DNA of 64,000 nucleotides from contig JAXMJH010000002.1 of assembly GCA_034376725.1 (NCBI GenBank), forward strand, positions 1-64,000, given 5' to 3'. The translations under genes and the position numbers were made by a program. Source of the DNA: UBA11164 sp034376725. GTDB taxonomy: Bacteria > Pseudomonadota > Gammaproteobacteria > Xanthomonadales > Xanthomonadaceae. The notes under the pieces were generated by a model, which ran no database searches, was not told where the DNA came from, and saw only the letters and a program-made list of their open reading frames with translations. Shown piece by piece: positions 30,744 to 38,907 of the stretch (position 1 is its first letter; each line of letters starts with the position of its first letter).

Positions 30744-32978
30744 ATGAAAACGCGCACTTCGCTCAGCCTGATGCTGCCGACAGTGTTTCTGCTTGCCGGG
30801 GGGCCGCTCTATGCAGCCGACGAGTCGGCGGAAGTTGAAGGCCAGGTAAACGAGTCGTCCACAGCCACCGAGATAACCGCTGCGACGACGACCACCAGCG
30901 AAACCCGTACGACTGGTGAGATCACGACCAAGCTTTACGTATTCGACTATTTCAGCGGCTTCGGTGAGGACCGCACCCAGTTCGTTGAGCGATACAACTA
31001 TCAGAAGGGGTTCTCCGGCGATCGTCGGTCCGATTTCTTCGTGGATGCCGACTTCCGCCTGAAAGTGGTGGACGATGATCGCGAGCTGCTGAGCATCGAG
31101 CGTCTCGGATTCGGTCGTCACAATCAACGCGGCACGCTGGAAGCCAATCGCGAGACCTTCGGTATCGAAGCGTACTACTCGCAGTTCCGTTCGGCGACCG
31201 GCGGTCTCGACTGGTTGTTCAGCCCGAACCAGGTGCCGGGCGGCACCGAGCTGGCCGCGTTTTTCCCGGCGCAGACCAACACCAACTCCGGCTTCCTTGC
31301 CCAGTTCAATGACGACTCCGGTCGCACCCGGTTCGACGTCAAGCGGGTCAGCTATGGCGCTGCGGTAAAAATCAAGCCGGTGGTGTTTGAGGATCGAGGG
31401 TCGATCAAGGTCGGCTACGACGGCTATCAGCGCACCGGAAACCAGCTCACCAGTTTTGTTCTGGGCGGAGGCGACATCCGGGAGGCCGGGACCAATGCCC
31501 AAACCAGCGGCCGGGTGTTGCAGCGCTGGCGTGGCATCAACCAGGACATCGACGAAAGCGTGAATCGCTTCAAGTTGACCCTGGCCGGAACGCCGGGCAA
31601 CAAGTTGGTATTGGCCTACGATTTCTCGTGGGACAAGTTCAACAACAACGGCACGGATCTGATTCACAGCGACGTGGTGCCGTTCCTGGGCTCGGAGTGG
31701 CAATACAACACGGGCGGCGATGCCACCCGGCCGCTCGGCTTCGCGCCGGAGAGTCATCAATTCAGACACGGGCTGAGGGCGTCGCGCACGTTCGGAAAGA
31801 CCGCGATTTCCGGTGGCTTCGGTCAGTCCTGGCTTGAACAGGACAGCTTCACCCAGCCGCAGACGCGCGCCGGTTTTGTTGGCAAGACCAGCACCGACAA
31901 TGCGTTCTTCAACATCGCGAGCAATGTGGTGGCTGGCGTCAGGCTGGAGGGCTTCCTGCGCTACTACCAGCGCGACAACGACTCCACCTTTCCTGCGCCA
32001 GGTCTGATCGACCCGTTCGCTGGCGAGCAACTTGGCGTTCGCGTCAATGAGATCGAAACCTACACCTACGGCGCGAATGCCTCGTGGCGCAGCCGAACGC
32101 TCGATTCGAACTTCATCCTCGGGTGGAAGCACGAGGACAAGCAGCGCGATCTGACCTTTTCCGGTGCATCGGTCGATCCGACGCTGAACGGCATCACCGC
32201 CGAGCGCTCGTTGTTCCGCGAGGACACCGAGTACGACGAGGTGTCGCTGAAGATCGTTTCCCGCCTGGGCAACAGTACGACTCTGCGTCTGACGCCGTCC
32301 TACCTGTGGGCCGACAAGGTCGGCCTGGTGACCGATCCGGAAACTTCGTTCCAGTTCAAAAGCAATCTGGGACACGTGACCGAGGCAGGTACCTTGTTCA
32401 ACGCCTATTACAACTACCGTGGCCGGAAAAACAACGACCTGTCGTTCCTCGGCACCGACGGCAACCTGGCAACCCAGGACCTCGATCGCTCCACCCAGTC
32501 GGCCGGGCTATCGGTCGGTTGGAACCCGAGCGAGTGGATCAGCGCGCAGACCAGCATTGCCTGGCTTCAGGACGACTTTACGGCGCTGTTCTACGGCAGC
32601 AATCGCCGTCGATTCGAAGGACCGAACAACCCGGTGATCTTTTTCCTCCGAGACGAATCCAGTTACGACGTCGACACCTATGTCGCAACGGCCTCGGCCG
32701 ACTGGCAGGCCAGCGACAGTTTGAGCTACCAGTTCGGTTACACATTTTCGAGATCCGACGGCAAGACCGCCAGCGGCGTGATTTTCGATGAGCTTCCGAC
32801 CCAGGACGGCAGAATCGACAATACGCTGCATAGCCTCCAGGTTGGCTTGCGCTACCAGTACACCCAAAAGATCGGCGTTTCGGGCATGTATGTCATCGAT
32901 TACTACACCGATGACGCGTTCGATGATCTGACCGGTGGCGTACACTCGCTGATGCTGGGGCTGACGGTTGCATTCTGA
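30744..32978 (+). CDS. Outer-membrane beta-barrel protein of electron-transfer operon 1 (not recognisably MtrB)
   Basis: The 744-aa precursor has a signal peptide (about 1-24, PLYAADES) and a Ser/Thr/Glu-rich linker (about 30-60). The rest is made of amphipathic, aromatic-rich strands and ends in Phe (GLTVAF), a typical outer-membrane barrel C-terminus. Its position just after a decahaem cytochrome and its size suit a porin of the MtrB type. However, the MtrB/PioB N-terminal signature (DSFRFGKFNGLEDDGPYG in the sister gene) is absent and no CxxC or CxxCH is present. It may be an unrelated porin that serves the same purpose. A hairpin terminator follows. Confidence 0.8.
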   Translation: MKTRTSLSLMLPTVFLLAGGPLYAADESAEVEGQVNESSTATEITAATTTTSETRTTGEITTKLYVFDYFSGFGEDRTQFVERYNYQKGFSGDRRSDFFVDADFRLKVVDDDRELLSIERLGFGRHNQRGTLEANRETFGIEAYYSQFRSATGGLDWLFSPNQVPGGTELAAFFPAQTNTNSGFLAQFNDDSGRTRFDVKRVSYGAAVKIKPVVFEDRGSIKVGYDGYQRTGNQLTSFVLGGGDIREAGTNAQTSGRVLQRWRGINQDIDESVNRFKLTLAGTPGNKLVLAYDFSWDKFNNNGTDLIHSDVVPFLGSEWQYNTGGDATRPLGFAPESHQFRHGLRASRTFGKTAISGGFGQSWLEQDSFTQPQTRAGFVGKTSTDNAFFNIASNVVAGVRLEGFLRYYQRDNDSTFPAPGLIDPFAGEQLGVRVNEIETYTYGANASWRSRTLDSNFILGWKHEDKQRDLTFSGASVDPTLNGITAERSLFREDTEYDEVSLKIVSRLGNSTTLRLTPSYLWADKVGLVTDPETSFQFKSNLGHVTEAGTLFNAYYNYRGRKNNDLSFLGTDGNLATQDLDRSTQSAGLSVGWNPSEWISAQTSIAWLQDDFTALFYGSNRRRFEGPNNPVIFFLRDESSYDVDTYVATASADWQASDSLSYQFGYTFSRSDGKTASGVIFDELPTQDGRIDNTLHSLQVGLRYQYTQKIGVSGMYVIDYYTDDAFDDLTGGVHSLMLGLTVAF

Positions 32979-33022
32979 CGATTCCGCGTCCCGGAATACC
33001 GCAAGACAGATTGGTTGAATCC

Positions 33023-33049
33023 AACCCTCTCCCGCTGGGAGAGGGTTTT
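33023..33049 (+). terminator. Rho-independent terminator of electron-transfer operon 1
   Basis: A perfect 11-bp stem AACCCTCTCCC/GGGAGAGGGTT with loop GCT is followed by TTT, 45 bases after the barrel stop. Confidence 0.75.
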
Positions 33050-33431
33050 GCGCTGGAGAGCCGTTGGGCCGCACAGTCCACCGCGCTTTTCGCCGTATCT
33101 ACTGACCTTTTCCGGGCTTTTGGGCCGAATTTCTCTCTGAGGCGCAAGGCGCTCTCCGGGCGTTGGTAGGCCGGACTTCAAATCCCTCCTTGAGAGTCGT
33201 CTCCGCCGATTCCTGAACCATGGTGGCGCTATGGCTCGTAGAGCCGCCGAACATCTGTCCTTACGGCCGACAATCGATTGGACCGGCAATGCCCGGCAGG
33301 CCACCGGTTGCTTCAAGCGTGTGCGCCAGGGCGGTCATGGCCGTTTCGCTCGATTGCTGTTCTGCCTTGGTGCGCCGCTCTCAGACGGCCCCGCCGCGCC
33401 TCTCACTGATTGATTCGACGCCCCGCCAGGA

Positions 33432-33473
33432 TTGACATCAATCAACTGGCGGATGTAAAGACTGTGTTAGCTT
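33432..33473 (+). promoter_or_regulatory. FNR-type box with class II-spaced -10, upstream of electron-transfer operon 2
   Basis: TTGACATCAATCAA at 33432-33445 matches the FNR/Anr consensus TTGAT-N4-ATCAA at nine of ten positions. At the same distance as in operon 1 (centre to -10 of 29.5 bases) lies TAGCTT at 33468-33473, a weak -10. The ATG of the NapC-type gene is 138 bases beyond the box. Confidence 0.68.
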
Positions 33474-33582
33474 GTGCCGTGCCGAATACCCCTAAAAGGC
33501 CCGGACAACGGCCCGCAGAGGACGCAAGACCCAGAGCCGCGCTGGAAGCCTTCAGCGCCGCGACCAGAGGGAGATCATTCGG

Positions 33583-34191
33583 ATGGCACGTATTTTCGAG
33601 CACTGGCGCGAGGCGTTTCGCAAGTCGCGCGTTGCGTTTCTTGGCCTCCTGCTGATCGGCCTGTTGCTGGGAGCAATCGCGCTGGCCGGCACGGCGGTGG
33701 TGGTGGAGTCGACCAGCACCCTGGAATTCTGTACCTCCTGTCACGAGATGGAGGCCTTCGTATTCCAGGAATACAAGGAAACCCACCATTACCAGAATCG
33801 CACCGGCGTACGCGCCGAGTGCTCCGACTGCCATGTGCCGAAGCCGCCGTTGGCCAAGATGGCGCGCAAGATCCGCGCGACCTTCACCGAGGTTCCCGGC
33901 CATTTCCTGGGCCGGATCGACACTCGGGAGAAGTTCGAGGCGCATCGGCTGACCATGGCCGAGCGGGTCTGGGCCGAGATGAAGGCCAACGATTCGCGCG
34001 AGTGCCGCGATTGCCATGATCGCGAGGCGATGCTGATGGACAAGCAGCGCCCACGCTCGCGCAATCAGCACGAAAGCGCCATCGCCAGCGGCGAAACCTG
34101 CATCGATTGCCACAAGGGCATCGCCCACAAGAAACCCACGCTGCCCGAAGACGAGGCCAGCGAAGAGGAAGAGACCGATTTCAGCCTGTGA
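33583..34191 (+). CDS. NapC/NirT-family tetrahaem cytochrome c (quinol dehydrogenase), operon 2
   Basis: The 202-aa protein has an N-terminal membrane anchor (about 17-40) and four CxxCH sites: CTSCH 50, CSDCH 80, CRDCH 141 and CIDCH 173. Segments FCTSCHEMEAFV, GVRAECSDCHVPKPP and ETCIDCHKGIAHKKP align along the whole length with the operon 1 paralogue. The C-terminus is an acidic tail (EDEASEEEETDFSL). It probably takes electrons from quinol for the operon 2 conduit. It is the first gene of that operon. Confidence 0.95.
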   Translation: MARIFEHWREAFRKSRVAFLGLLLIGLLLGAIALAGTAVVVESTSTLEFCTSCHEMEAFVFQEYKETHHYQNRTGVRAECSDCHVPKPPLAKMARKIRATFTEVPGHFLGRIDTREKFEAHRLTMAERVWAEMKANDSRECRDCHDREAMLMDKQRPRSRNQHESAIASGETCIDCHKGIAHKKPTLPEDEASEEEETDFSL

Positions 34192-34238
34192 TTCGACCCA
34201 TCCCCGGGTCAGTGCATGCGCATCCAGTGGAGACCGTT

Positions 34239-35204
34239 ATGAACACAACCAACGTTAGTCAGATTTCTGTCTGCGGCTTGCCGCGCAGCCTGCTCGCCGT
34301 CGCGCTGATGCTTGCCGCCGGCTGGGCGCAGGCGGTCGACTGGAGTGGCGTTCCGGCAACCGACGTGCCGCTGTTCTATCCCGGACAGGCGTCATGGGAA
34401 TGGGTGATGACCGAAAAGGATCACAGCGGCGCACCCAACTTCCGCAGCGGGAAGAACTGCAAAGCCTGTCATGACGGCGAACAGGGCGATATCGGCAACA
34501 CCATCGTGTCCGGCGAGAAACTGGTGCCGGCCCCTGTCGCTGGCCGTCCCGGAGGAATCTCGCTGCATGTGCAGACCGCCCGCGATGCCGAACGGTTGTA
34601 TTTCCGGCTGCGCTGGAAAGCCGGCTCAGGCGCGCCAGCGCTGGACGCCGACACCGCCGCGCGGGTGACTGTGATGATCGACGACGGCACGGTAAAAGAA
34701 GCCGCGCGGGCCGGCTGCTGGGGCAGCTGTCACGACGACAGCATCGGCATGGCCAGTGCATCGGCCGACGGAAGAACCGCCAAATATCTGAGTGCTTCGC
34801 GCAGCAAACTCACCCGGCAGGGCGGTGGCGAGAACATCAAGCCGGCTGCGGATCTGGCGGCGCTCAAGTCGAGCGGCGCCTTTCTCGAATACTGGCAGGC
34901 CAAGCTCAATCCCGGACAGCCGGCCAAGGCCGTGTCCGGCTACATCCTCGACAAGCGCCACGAGACGACGGGCACGGCGGTGGCCGCCGATGCCACGTTC
35001 GAGGGCGGCGAGTGGACGGTGGTGTTGAGTCGTCCGCTGGCGGCCGCTGGCGAAGGCAGCAAGTCGATCGTGGCCGGCAAGACCTACAACATCGGCTTCG
35101 CCGTGCATGACGATCACGCCGACCACAGGCATCACCACGTTTCGTTCGAATACACCCTCGCGCTCGACGGAAGCGGCAGCGATTTTGTTGCCAGGGCGAA
35201 GTAG
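34239..35204 (+). CDS. Periplasmic diheme cytochrome, ethylbenzene dehydrogenase (EB_dh)-like
   Basis: From ATG 34239 (47 bases after the NapC-type gene) this is a 321-aa precursor with a signal peptide (about 10-32). It has a canonical haem site CKACH (74-78) and a CX3CH site, AGCWGSCHDD (160-165), in the setting seen in EB_dh-domain proteins related to the haem subunit of ethylbenzene dehydrogenase. The C-terminal half is a beta-rich EB_dh-like fold with a His/Asp-rich stretch near 290-300 (HDDHADHRHHH). It could be an electron carrier or a redox sensor for the conduit. No catalytic partner (molybdoenzyme) lies nearby. Confidence 0.8.
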   Translation: MNTTNVSQISVCGLPRSLLAVALMLAAGWAQAVDWSGVPATDVPLFYPGQASWEWVMTEKDHSGAPNFRSGKNCKACHDGEQGDIGNTIVSGEKLVPAPVAGRPGGISLHVQTARDAERLYFRLRWKAGSGAPALDADTAARVTVMIDDGTVKEAARAGCWGSCHDDSIGMASASADGRTAKYLSASRSKLTRQGGGENIKPAADLAALKSSGAFLEYWQAKLNPGQPAKAVSGYILDKRHETTGTAVAADATFEGGEWTVVLSRPLAAAGEGSKSIVAGKTYNIGFAVHDDHADHRHHHVSFEYTLALDGSGSDFVARAK

Positions 35205-35255
35205 CCCGAAATCCGGAGCAGTCGAGGCAGACATCGCAAGTATCTGGAGAACGTC

Positions 35256-36233
35256 ATGAAAAAAGCCCTTGCACTCTTGCTCGGGACCGGACTGTCGGCC
35301 ATCGTGCTGCTAGCCTCAGGGGTCGGCCCTGCCGCGGCGCAGTTGCTGAGCGAGCAACCGGAGAACCAGTCCGGAAAAACCGGCGCAGAGGCGGTGCGTA
35401 CCTGCACCCGCTGTCACGACGAATCCAGCGAATATCCGGTGCTGTCGATCCTCAAGTCCAAGCACGCGGTGGTGGCCGACGGCCGCACCCCGTTCGCCGA
35501 CAAGGCCTGTGCTTCCTGTCACGGCGCCAGCCTCGATCACATGGAGGCGGTGGGCGACGGCGCCACGCGGGCAGCGCCGGACATCGTTTTCTCGAAGTCC
35601 GGTCCGACTTCAAAGCACGATCAGAACGCCGTGTGCATGGATTGCCACAAGGGCAGTGCGCGCATCCACTGGCAGGGCAGCGTCCACGAGCAGCAGGACG
35701 TGGGCTGCGTCGACTGTCACCAGTCGCATGTCGGCGATGACCCGGTGTTGGCCGCACAGACCCAGTCCGACCAGTGCTTTGCCTGCCACAAGGAAAAGCG
35801 CGCCGAGATTCATCGCCCGTCCAGTCACCCGATTCGCGAAGGCAAGGTGGCATGCAGCGACTGCCACAACCCGCATGGTTCCAACGGTCCCAAGCTGCTG
35901 ACCAAGGCCACGCTCAACGAGACCTGCTACGACTGCCACACCGAGAAGCGCGGCCCGTTCCTGTGGGAGCACCAGCCGGTGCGCGAGGATTGCTCGCTGT
36001 GCCACAAGCCGCATGGCTCGGTGCATGACAACCTGCTGGTCACGCGCGGCCCGTGGCTGTGCCAGCAGTGTCATATGGCGCAGTTCCACCCGAGCACGGC
36101 CTTCAGCGGCACCGGCCTGCCGGGCGCCAGCACACCATCGGGAGCGCAGCAGGTGCTGGGCAAGAACTGCCTCAACTGCCATTCGCAGATCCATGGTTCC
36201 AATCACCCGTCCGGTGTGCGCAAGACGCGTTAG
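35256..36233 (+). CDS. MtrA/DmsE-type periplasmic decahaem cytochrome c, operon 2
   Basis: The 325-aa precursor has a signal peptide (about 1-28, PAAA-Q) and ten CxxCH sites with first Cys at 50, 85, 127, 151, 174, 200, 224, 246, 269 and 305. The pattern SDCHNPHGSNGPKLL, YDCHTEKRGPFLWEHQPV and C-terminal NCLNCHSQIHGSNHPSG are strong MtrA/DmsE signatures. Together with the MtrB-type barrel that follows, it should form a trans-outer-membrane haem wire. The spacing of the first two haem sites (35 residues) differs from operon 1 (17). Confidence 0.96.
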   Translation: MKKALALLLGTGLSAIVLLASGVGPAAAQLLSEQPENQSGKTGAEAVRTCTRCHDESSEYPVLSILKSKHAVVADGRTPFADKACASCHGASLDHMEAVGDGATRAAPDIVFSKSGPTSKHDQNAVCMDCHKGSARIHWQGSVHEQQDVGCVDCHQSHVGDDPVLAAQTQSDQCFACHKEKRAEIHRPSSHPIREGKVACSDCHNPHGSNGPKLLTKATLNETCYDCHTEKRGPFLWEHQPVREDCSLCHKPHGSVHDNLLVTRGPWLCQQCHMAQFHPSTAFSGTGLPGASTPSGAQQVLGKNCLNCHSQIHGSNHPSGVRKTR

Positions 36234-36307
36234 CGCGGACGAAACGACAGATGCCGGCCCGCCAAGGCGTGGCCGGCGAAGCGAAAAACGCAACGGCGAG
36301 GTGTCCC

Positions 36308-38626
36308 ATGAAACGCAATCGCAACCCATCAAGCTCCCAGAACCGGGATGGCCCGGTCCGCGTGCTGGCCCGCCGGCCGCTCTACCTGCTGCTGATGATG
36401 AGTCTGGCCATGCCGGCCGTCGCCCTGGCTCAGGACGATGATCCGTTTGCGCTCGACGAGCCAACCGCCCCGGCGATGAGCGAAGCACAGATCAGGGATC
36501 TGACCGAAATCCGCAGCGTGGTCGAGATCGGCATCGGTTTCGTCACCCAGGATTCGTTCCGCTTCGGCAAGTTCAACGGTCTGGAGGACGACGGCCCCTA
36601 CGGCGTTTTCAATCTCGACTACTACAAGCGCGGCGCGTGGGACGGCGACAGCGCAGATTACGTGCGCATCCGGGCCGACAACCTGGGTCTCGATTCGCGT
36701 TCGGTCGATGCCGAAGTCGGCCGACAGGGCGACTATCGGGTTCGGGTGAGTTACGACGAGATTCCCAGCAATCGCAGCGATTCGGCGCAGACCATCTTTC
36801 AGGGTGCCGGCGGCAACAACCTCACCCTGCCTCCGGACTGGGTGCCGGCGCAGAACACGGCGGGAATGACCAATCTGCTTTCCAGCCTGCGTGATGTCGA
36901 GCTGCGCACTGAGCGTCAGCGGTTCGGCGCGGGCCTGGACAAGCTGCTTCCCGGCGACCTGTCGTTCTCGATCGATTACCAGTACGAGGAAAAGGACGGC
37001 CTGAAAGGTTTGGCCGGCACGTTCGGCAATACCGGCGGCAATCCGCGTTCGGTGCTGCTGCCCGAGCCGGTCGACTACGAAACCCACAAGATCGATCTGG
37101 TCGGTCGCTACATCCAGGACAAGATGCAGGTCGAGCTGCGCTATCACGCCTCGATTTTCAACAACGACAACGCCTCGCTGCGCTGGCAGAACCCGTTCAG
37201 TGCGATCAATGGCTGGGTGCCTTCGGCGGGTTTCCCCACCGGCGTGGGCGAGATGGCCCTGCCGCCCGACAACACCTTCCATCAAGGTACGGCGCTGTTC
37301 GGCTACAACTTCGATAATCGCAACCGCATCGTCGCCGACATCGCCATCGGACGGATGAGTCAGAACGACCCATTCCTGGCGTTCACCGTCGACCCGATTC
37401 TCGCGGCGGGGATCACCGAACCACTGCCCCGGGATTCGCTGGATGGCCGCATCGATACCATGGTGGCCAACCTGCGTTATTCCGGTCGGCTGACCGACCG
37501 GCTGAACCTCAACGCCAGCTACCGCTACGACGAGCGCGACAACGAGACGCCCAGGGATCGCTACGCGATGATTTCGGCCGACTCGATCGCACAGGACCTC
37601 AGCCCGACCAGCAGCCGCGTTCGCTTCAATCAACCCTACAGCTACGAGGAGAACCAGCTCCGGCTGGACCTGAACTACCGGCTGGCCGCCCGTACCCGGG
37701 TCAATGTGCTCGGCGAATATCGCGATATCGATCGCACATTCACCGAGCGCAACAGCTCCGAGGAGTGGACCTACGGCGCCGGGCTGATCCATCAGCTGTC
37801 CGACACGCTGGACCTGAATCTGAAGCTCTCGCGCGCCGAGCGGGATGGTTCGCAGTACGACGGCACGGCGCCGTTCCGCTCCGGGTTCACGCCGGAGCAT
37901 GTCGCCTCGCTGCCCGGTGGTTTCGAGAACCCGCCGCAACTGCGTCGGTTCCACCTGGCCAACCGCGACCGCGATCTGGCGGGCATTCTGGCCACCTGGA
38001 CACCGTCGGAGTTCTGGTCGGTCGGCCTGGACGTGAACTACAGCCGGGACGATTACACCGACTCCGAACTGGGTCTGACCGGCGCGCGGATTCGAGCCTA
38101 TACCCTGGAATTCAACGCCACGCCGGTGCGCGATCTGTCGACCTACGCGTTCTTCACCCACGAGGAAAACGACTATGACCAGAACGGCGTGAGCTTTCAG
38201 GGCGGAGCGAACCGCGTCAACCAGGTGAACGATCCGAATCGGTTCTGGCAGGCGCTGCACCGCGAGCGTATCGATACCGCCGGCTTGGGCTTCGCCTGGA
38301 AGCCCAATGACGGTCGCTACCAGTTCGGTCTCGACCTGGTGAGCACGCTGTCTAAGGCCGATGTTGCGGTAAGCACGGGATCGGCGCTCAGCTCGGCGCC
38401 GCTGCCCAGCAGTCGCGTTCGGCTCAACTCGGCCACGCTGTTCGGTACCTTCGCAATCACCGACGATCTGGCCGTGCGCGGCGACATCTGGCACGAGCGC
38501 TATCGCAGCGAGGACTTCGCGTTGGATATCCCGGCCAACCAGCTGGCCAACGTGATCCTGTTCGGCGAAGAAGCGCCCGACTTCGATGTGACCTTCGTCA
38601 GCCTGTCGCTGATCTATCGGTTCTGA
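36308..38626 (+). CDS. MtrB/PioB-family decahaem-associated outer-membrane barrel
   Basis: MtrB-type barrels sheathe the decahaem MtrA protein. From ATG 36308 the precursor is 772 aa, with an unusually long signal region (about 1-41, a charged stretch followed by LLLMMSLAMPAVALAQ). The family signature after it is IGIGFVTQDSFRFGKFNGLE then GPYGVFNLDYYKRG, with NLGLDSRSVDAEVGRQGDYR. Many amphipathic strands follow and the C-terminus is LSLIYRF. No N-terminal CxxC pair is seen. It lies 74 bases after the decahaem gene and is the last gene of operon 2. Confidence 0.93.
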   Translation: MKRNRNPSSSQNRDGPVRVLARRPLYLLLMMSLAMPAVALAQDDDPFALDEPTAPAMSEAQIRDLTEIRSVVEIGIGFVTQDSFRFGKFNGLEDDGPYGVFNLDYYKRGAWDGDSADYVRIRADNLGLDSRSVDAEVGRQGDYRVRVSYDEIPSNRSDSAQTIFQGAGGNNLTLPPDWVPAQNTAGMTNLLSSLRDVELRTERQRFGAGLDKLLPGDLSFSIDYQYEEKDGLKGLAGTFGNTGGNPRSVLLPEPVDYETHKIDLVGRYIQDKMQVELRYHASIFNNDNASLRWQNPFSAINGWVPSAGFPTGVGEMALPPDNTFHQGTALFGYNFDNRNRIVADIAIGRMSQNDPFLAFTVDPILAAGITEPLPRDSLDGRIDTMVANLRYSGRLTDRLNLNASYRYDERDNETPRDRYAMISADSIAQDLSPTSSRVRFNQPYSYEENQLRLDLNYRLAARTRVNVLGEYRDIDRTFTERNSSEEWTYGAGLIHQLSDTLDLNLKLSRAERDGSQYDGTAPFRSGFTPEHVASLPGGFENPPQLRRFHLANRDRDLAGILATWTPSEFWSVGLDVNYSRDDYTDSELGLTGARIRAYTLEFNATPVRDLSTYAFFTHEENDYDQNGVSFQGGANRVNQVNDPNRFWQALHRERIDTAGLGFAWKPNDGRYQFGLDLVSTLSKADVAVSTGSALSSAPLPSSRVRLNSATLFGTFAITDDLAVRGDIWHERYRSEDFALDIPANQLANVILFGEEAPDFDVTFVSLSLIYRF

Positions 38627-38643
38627 TCCCCAGCGAAGGGACG

Positions 38644-38683
38644 GCCTCGCCTCGCGCGTCACTCTCCGCGCGCGGGGCGAGGC
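38644..38683 (+). terminator. Strong hairpin after the MtrB-type gene
   Basis: GCCTCGCC...GGCGAGGC arms (with a further inner GCGCG/CGCGC pairing) form a stable hairpin 17 bases after the barrel stop. There is no T-run, so it may act with Rho or only protect the mRNA end. The rest of the 38627-38907 spacer shows nothing recognisable. Confidence 0.5.
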
Positions 38684-38907
38684 GATCGCTTGATGCGATC
38701 AGGGTTGTTGCATTCTGAGGAATGGCCTTCGGCCGATGCTGGCTCAGAGATGCGGCGGGCCGGCCCGCTTGTCCCGGATCGAAGCGTGGCGCGAATGCCG
38801 CCGATCGAAACCCCACACTGTCACGCCTGATCCAGACTCCCGGCCTTCGGCCCGGACTGGGCTTTACGGTCTACCTGAATGGCGCTGCCAAGTGGCGCTG
38901 CCCGCCG

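Larger units (their letters stand above)
32979..33582 (+). other. 604-base spacer between the two electron-transfer operons
   Basis: I find no credible gene. It holds a terminator just after the first operon (33023-33049) and an FNR-type promoter near its right end (33432-33473). The middle 380 bases contain only short open frames without signal peptides, haem motifs or good ribosome sites, and nothing recognisable. Confidence 0.7.

Noticed and set aside
30663..32375. A 570-codon minus-strand frame opposite the first barrel
   Set aside because: The plus-strand product has a signal peptide, barrel pattern and operon context; the antisense frame is His/Arg/Val-rich filler without motifs.
33220..33413. 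Short open frames in the spacer between the two cytochrome operons
   Set aside because: They overlap each other in different frames, lack ribosome sites and show no recognisable features.
36329..38662. A 777-codon minus-strand frame opposite the MtrB-type gene
   Set aside because: It is antisense to a clear MtrB/PioB protein and has no signal or domain.
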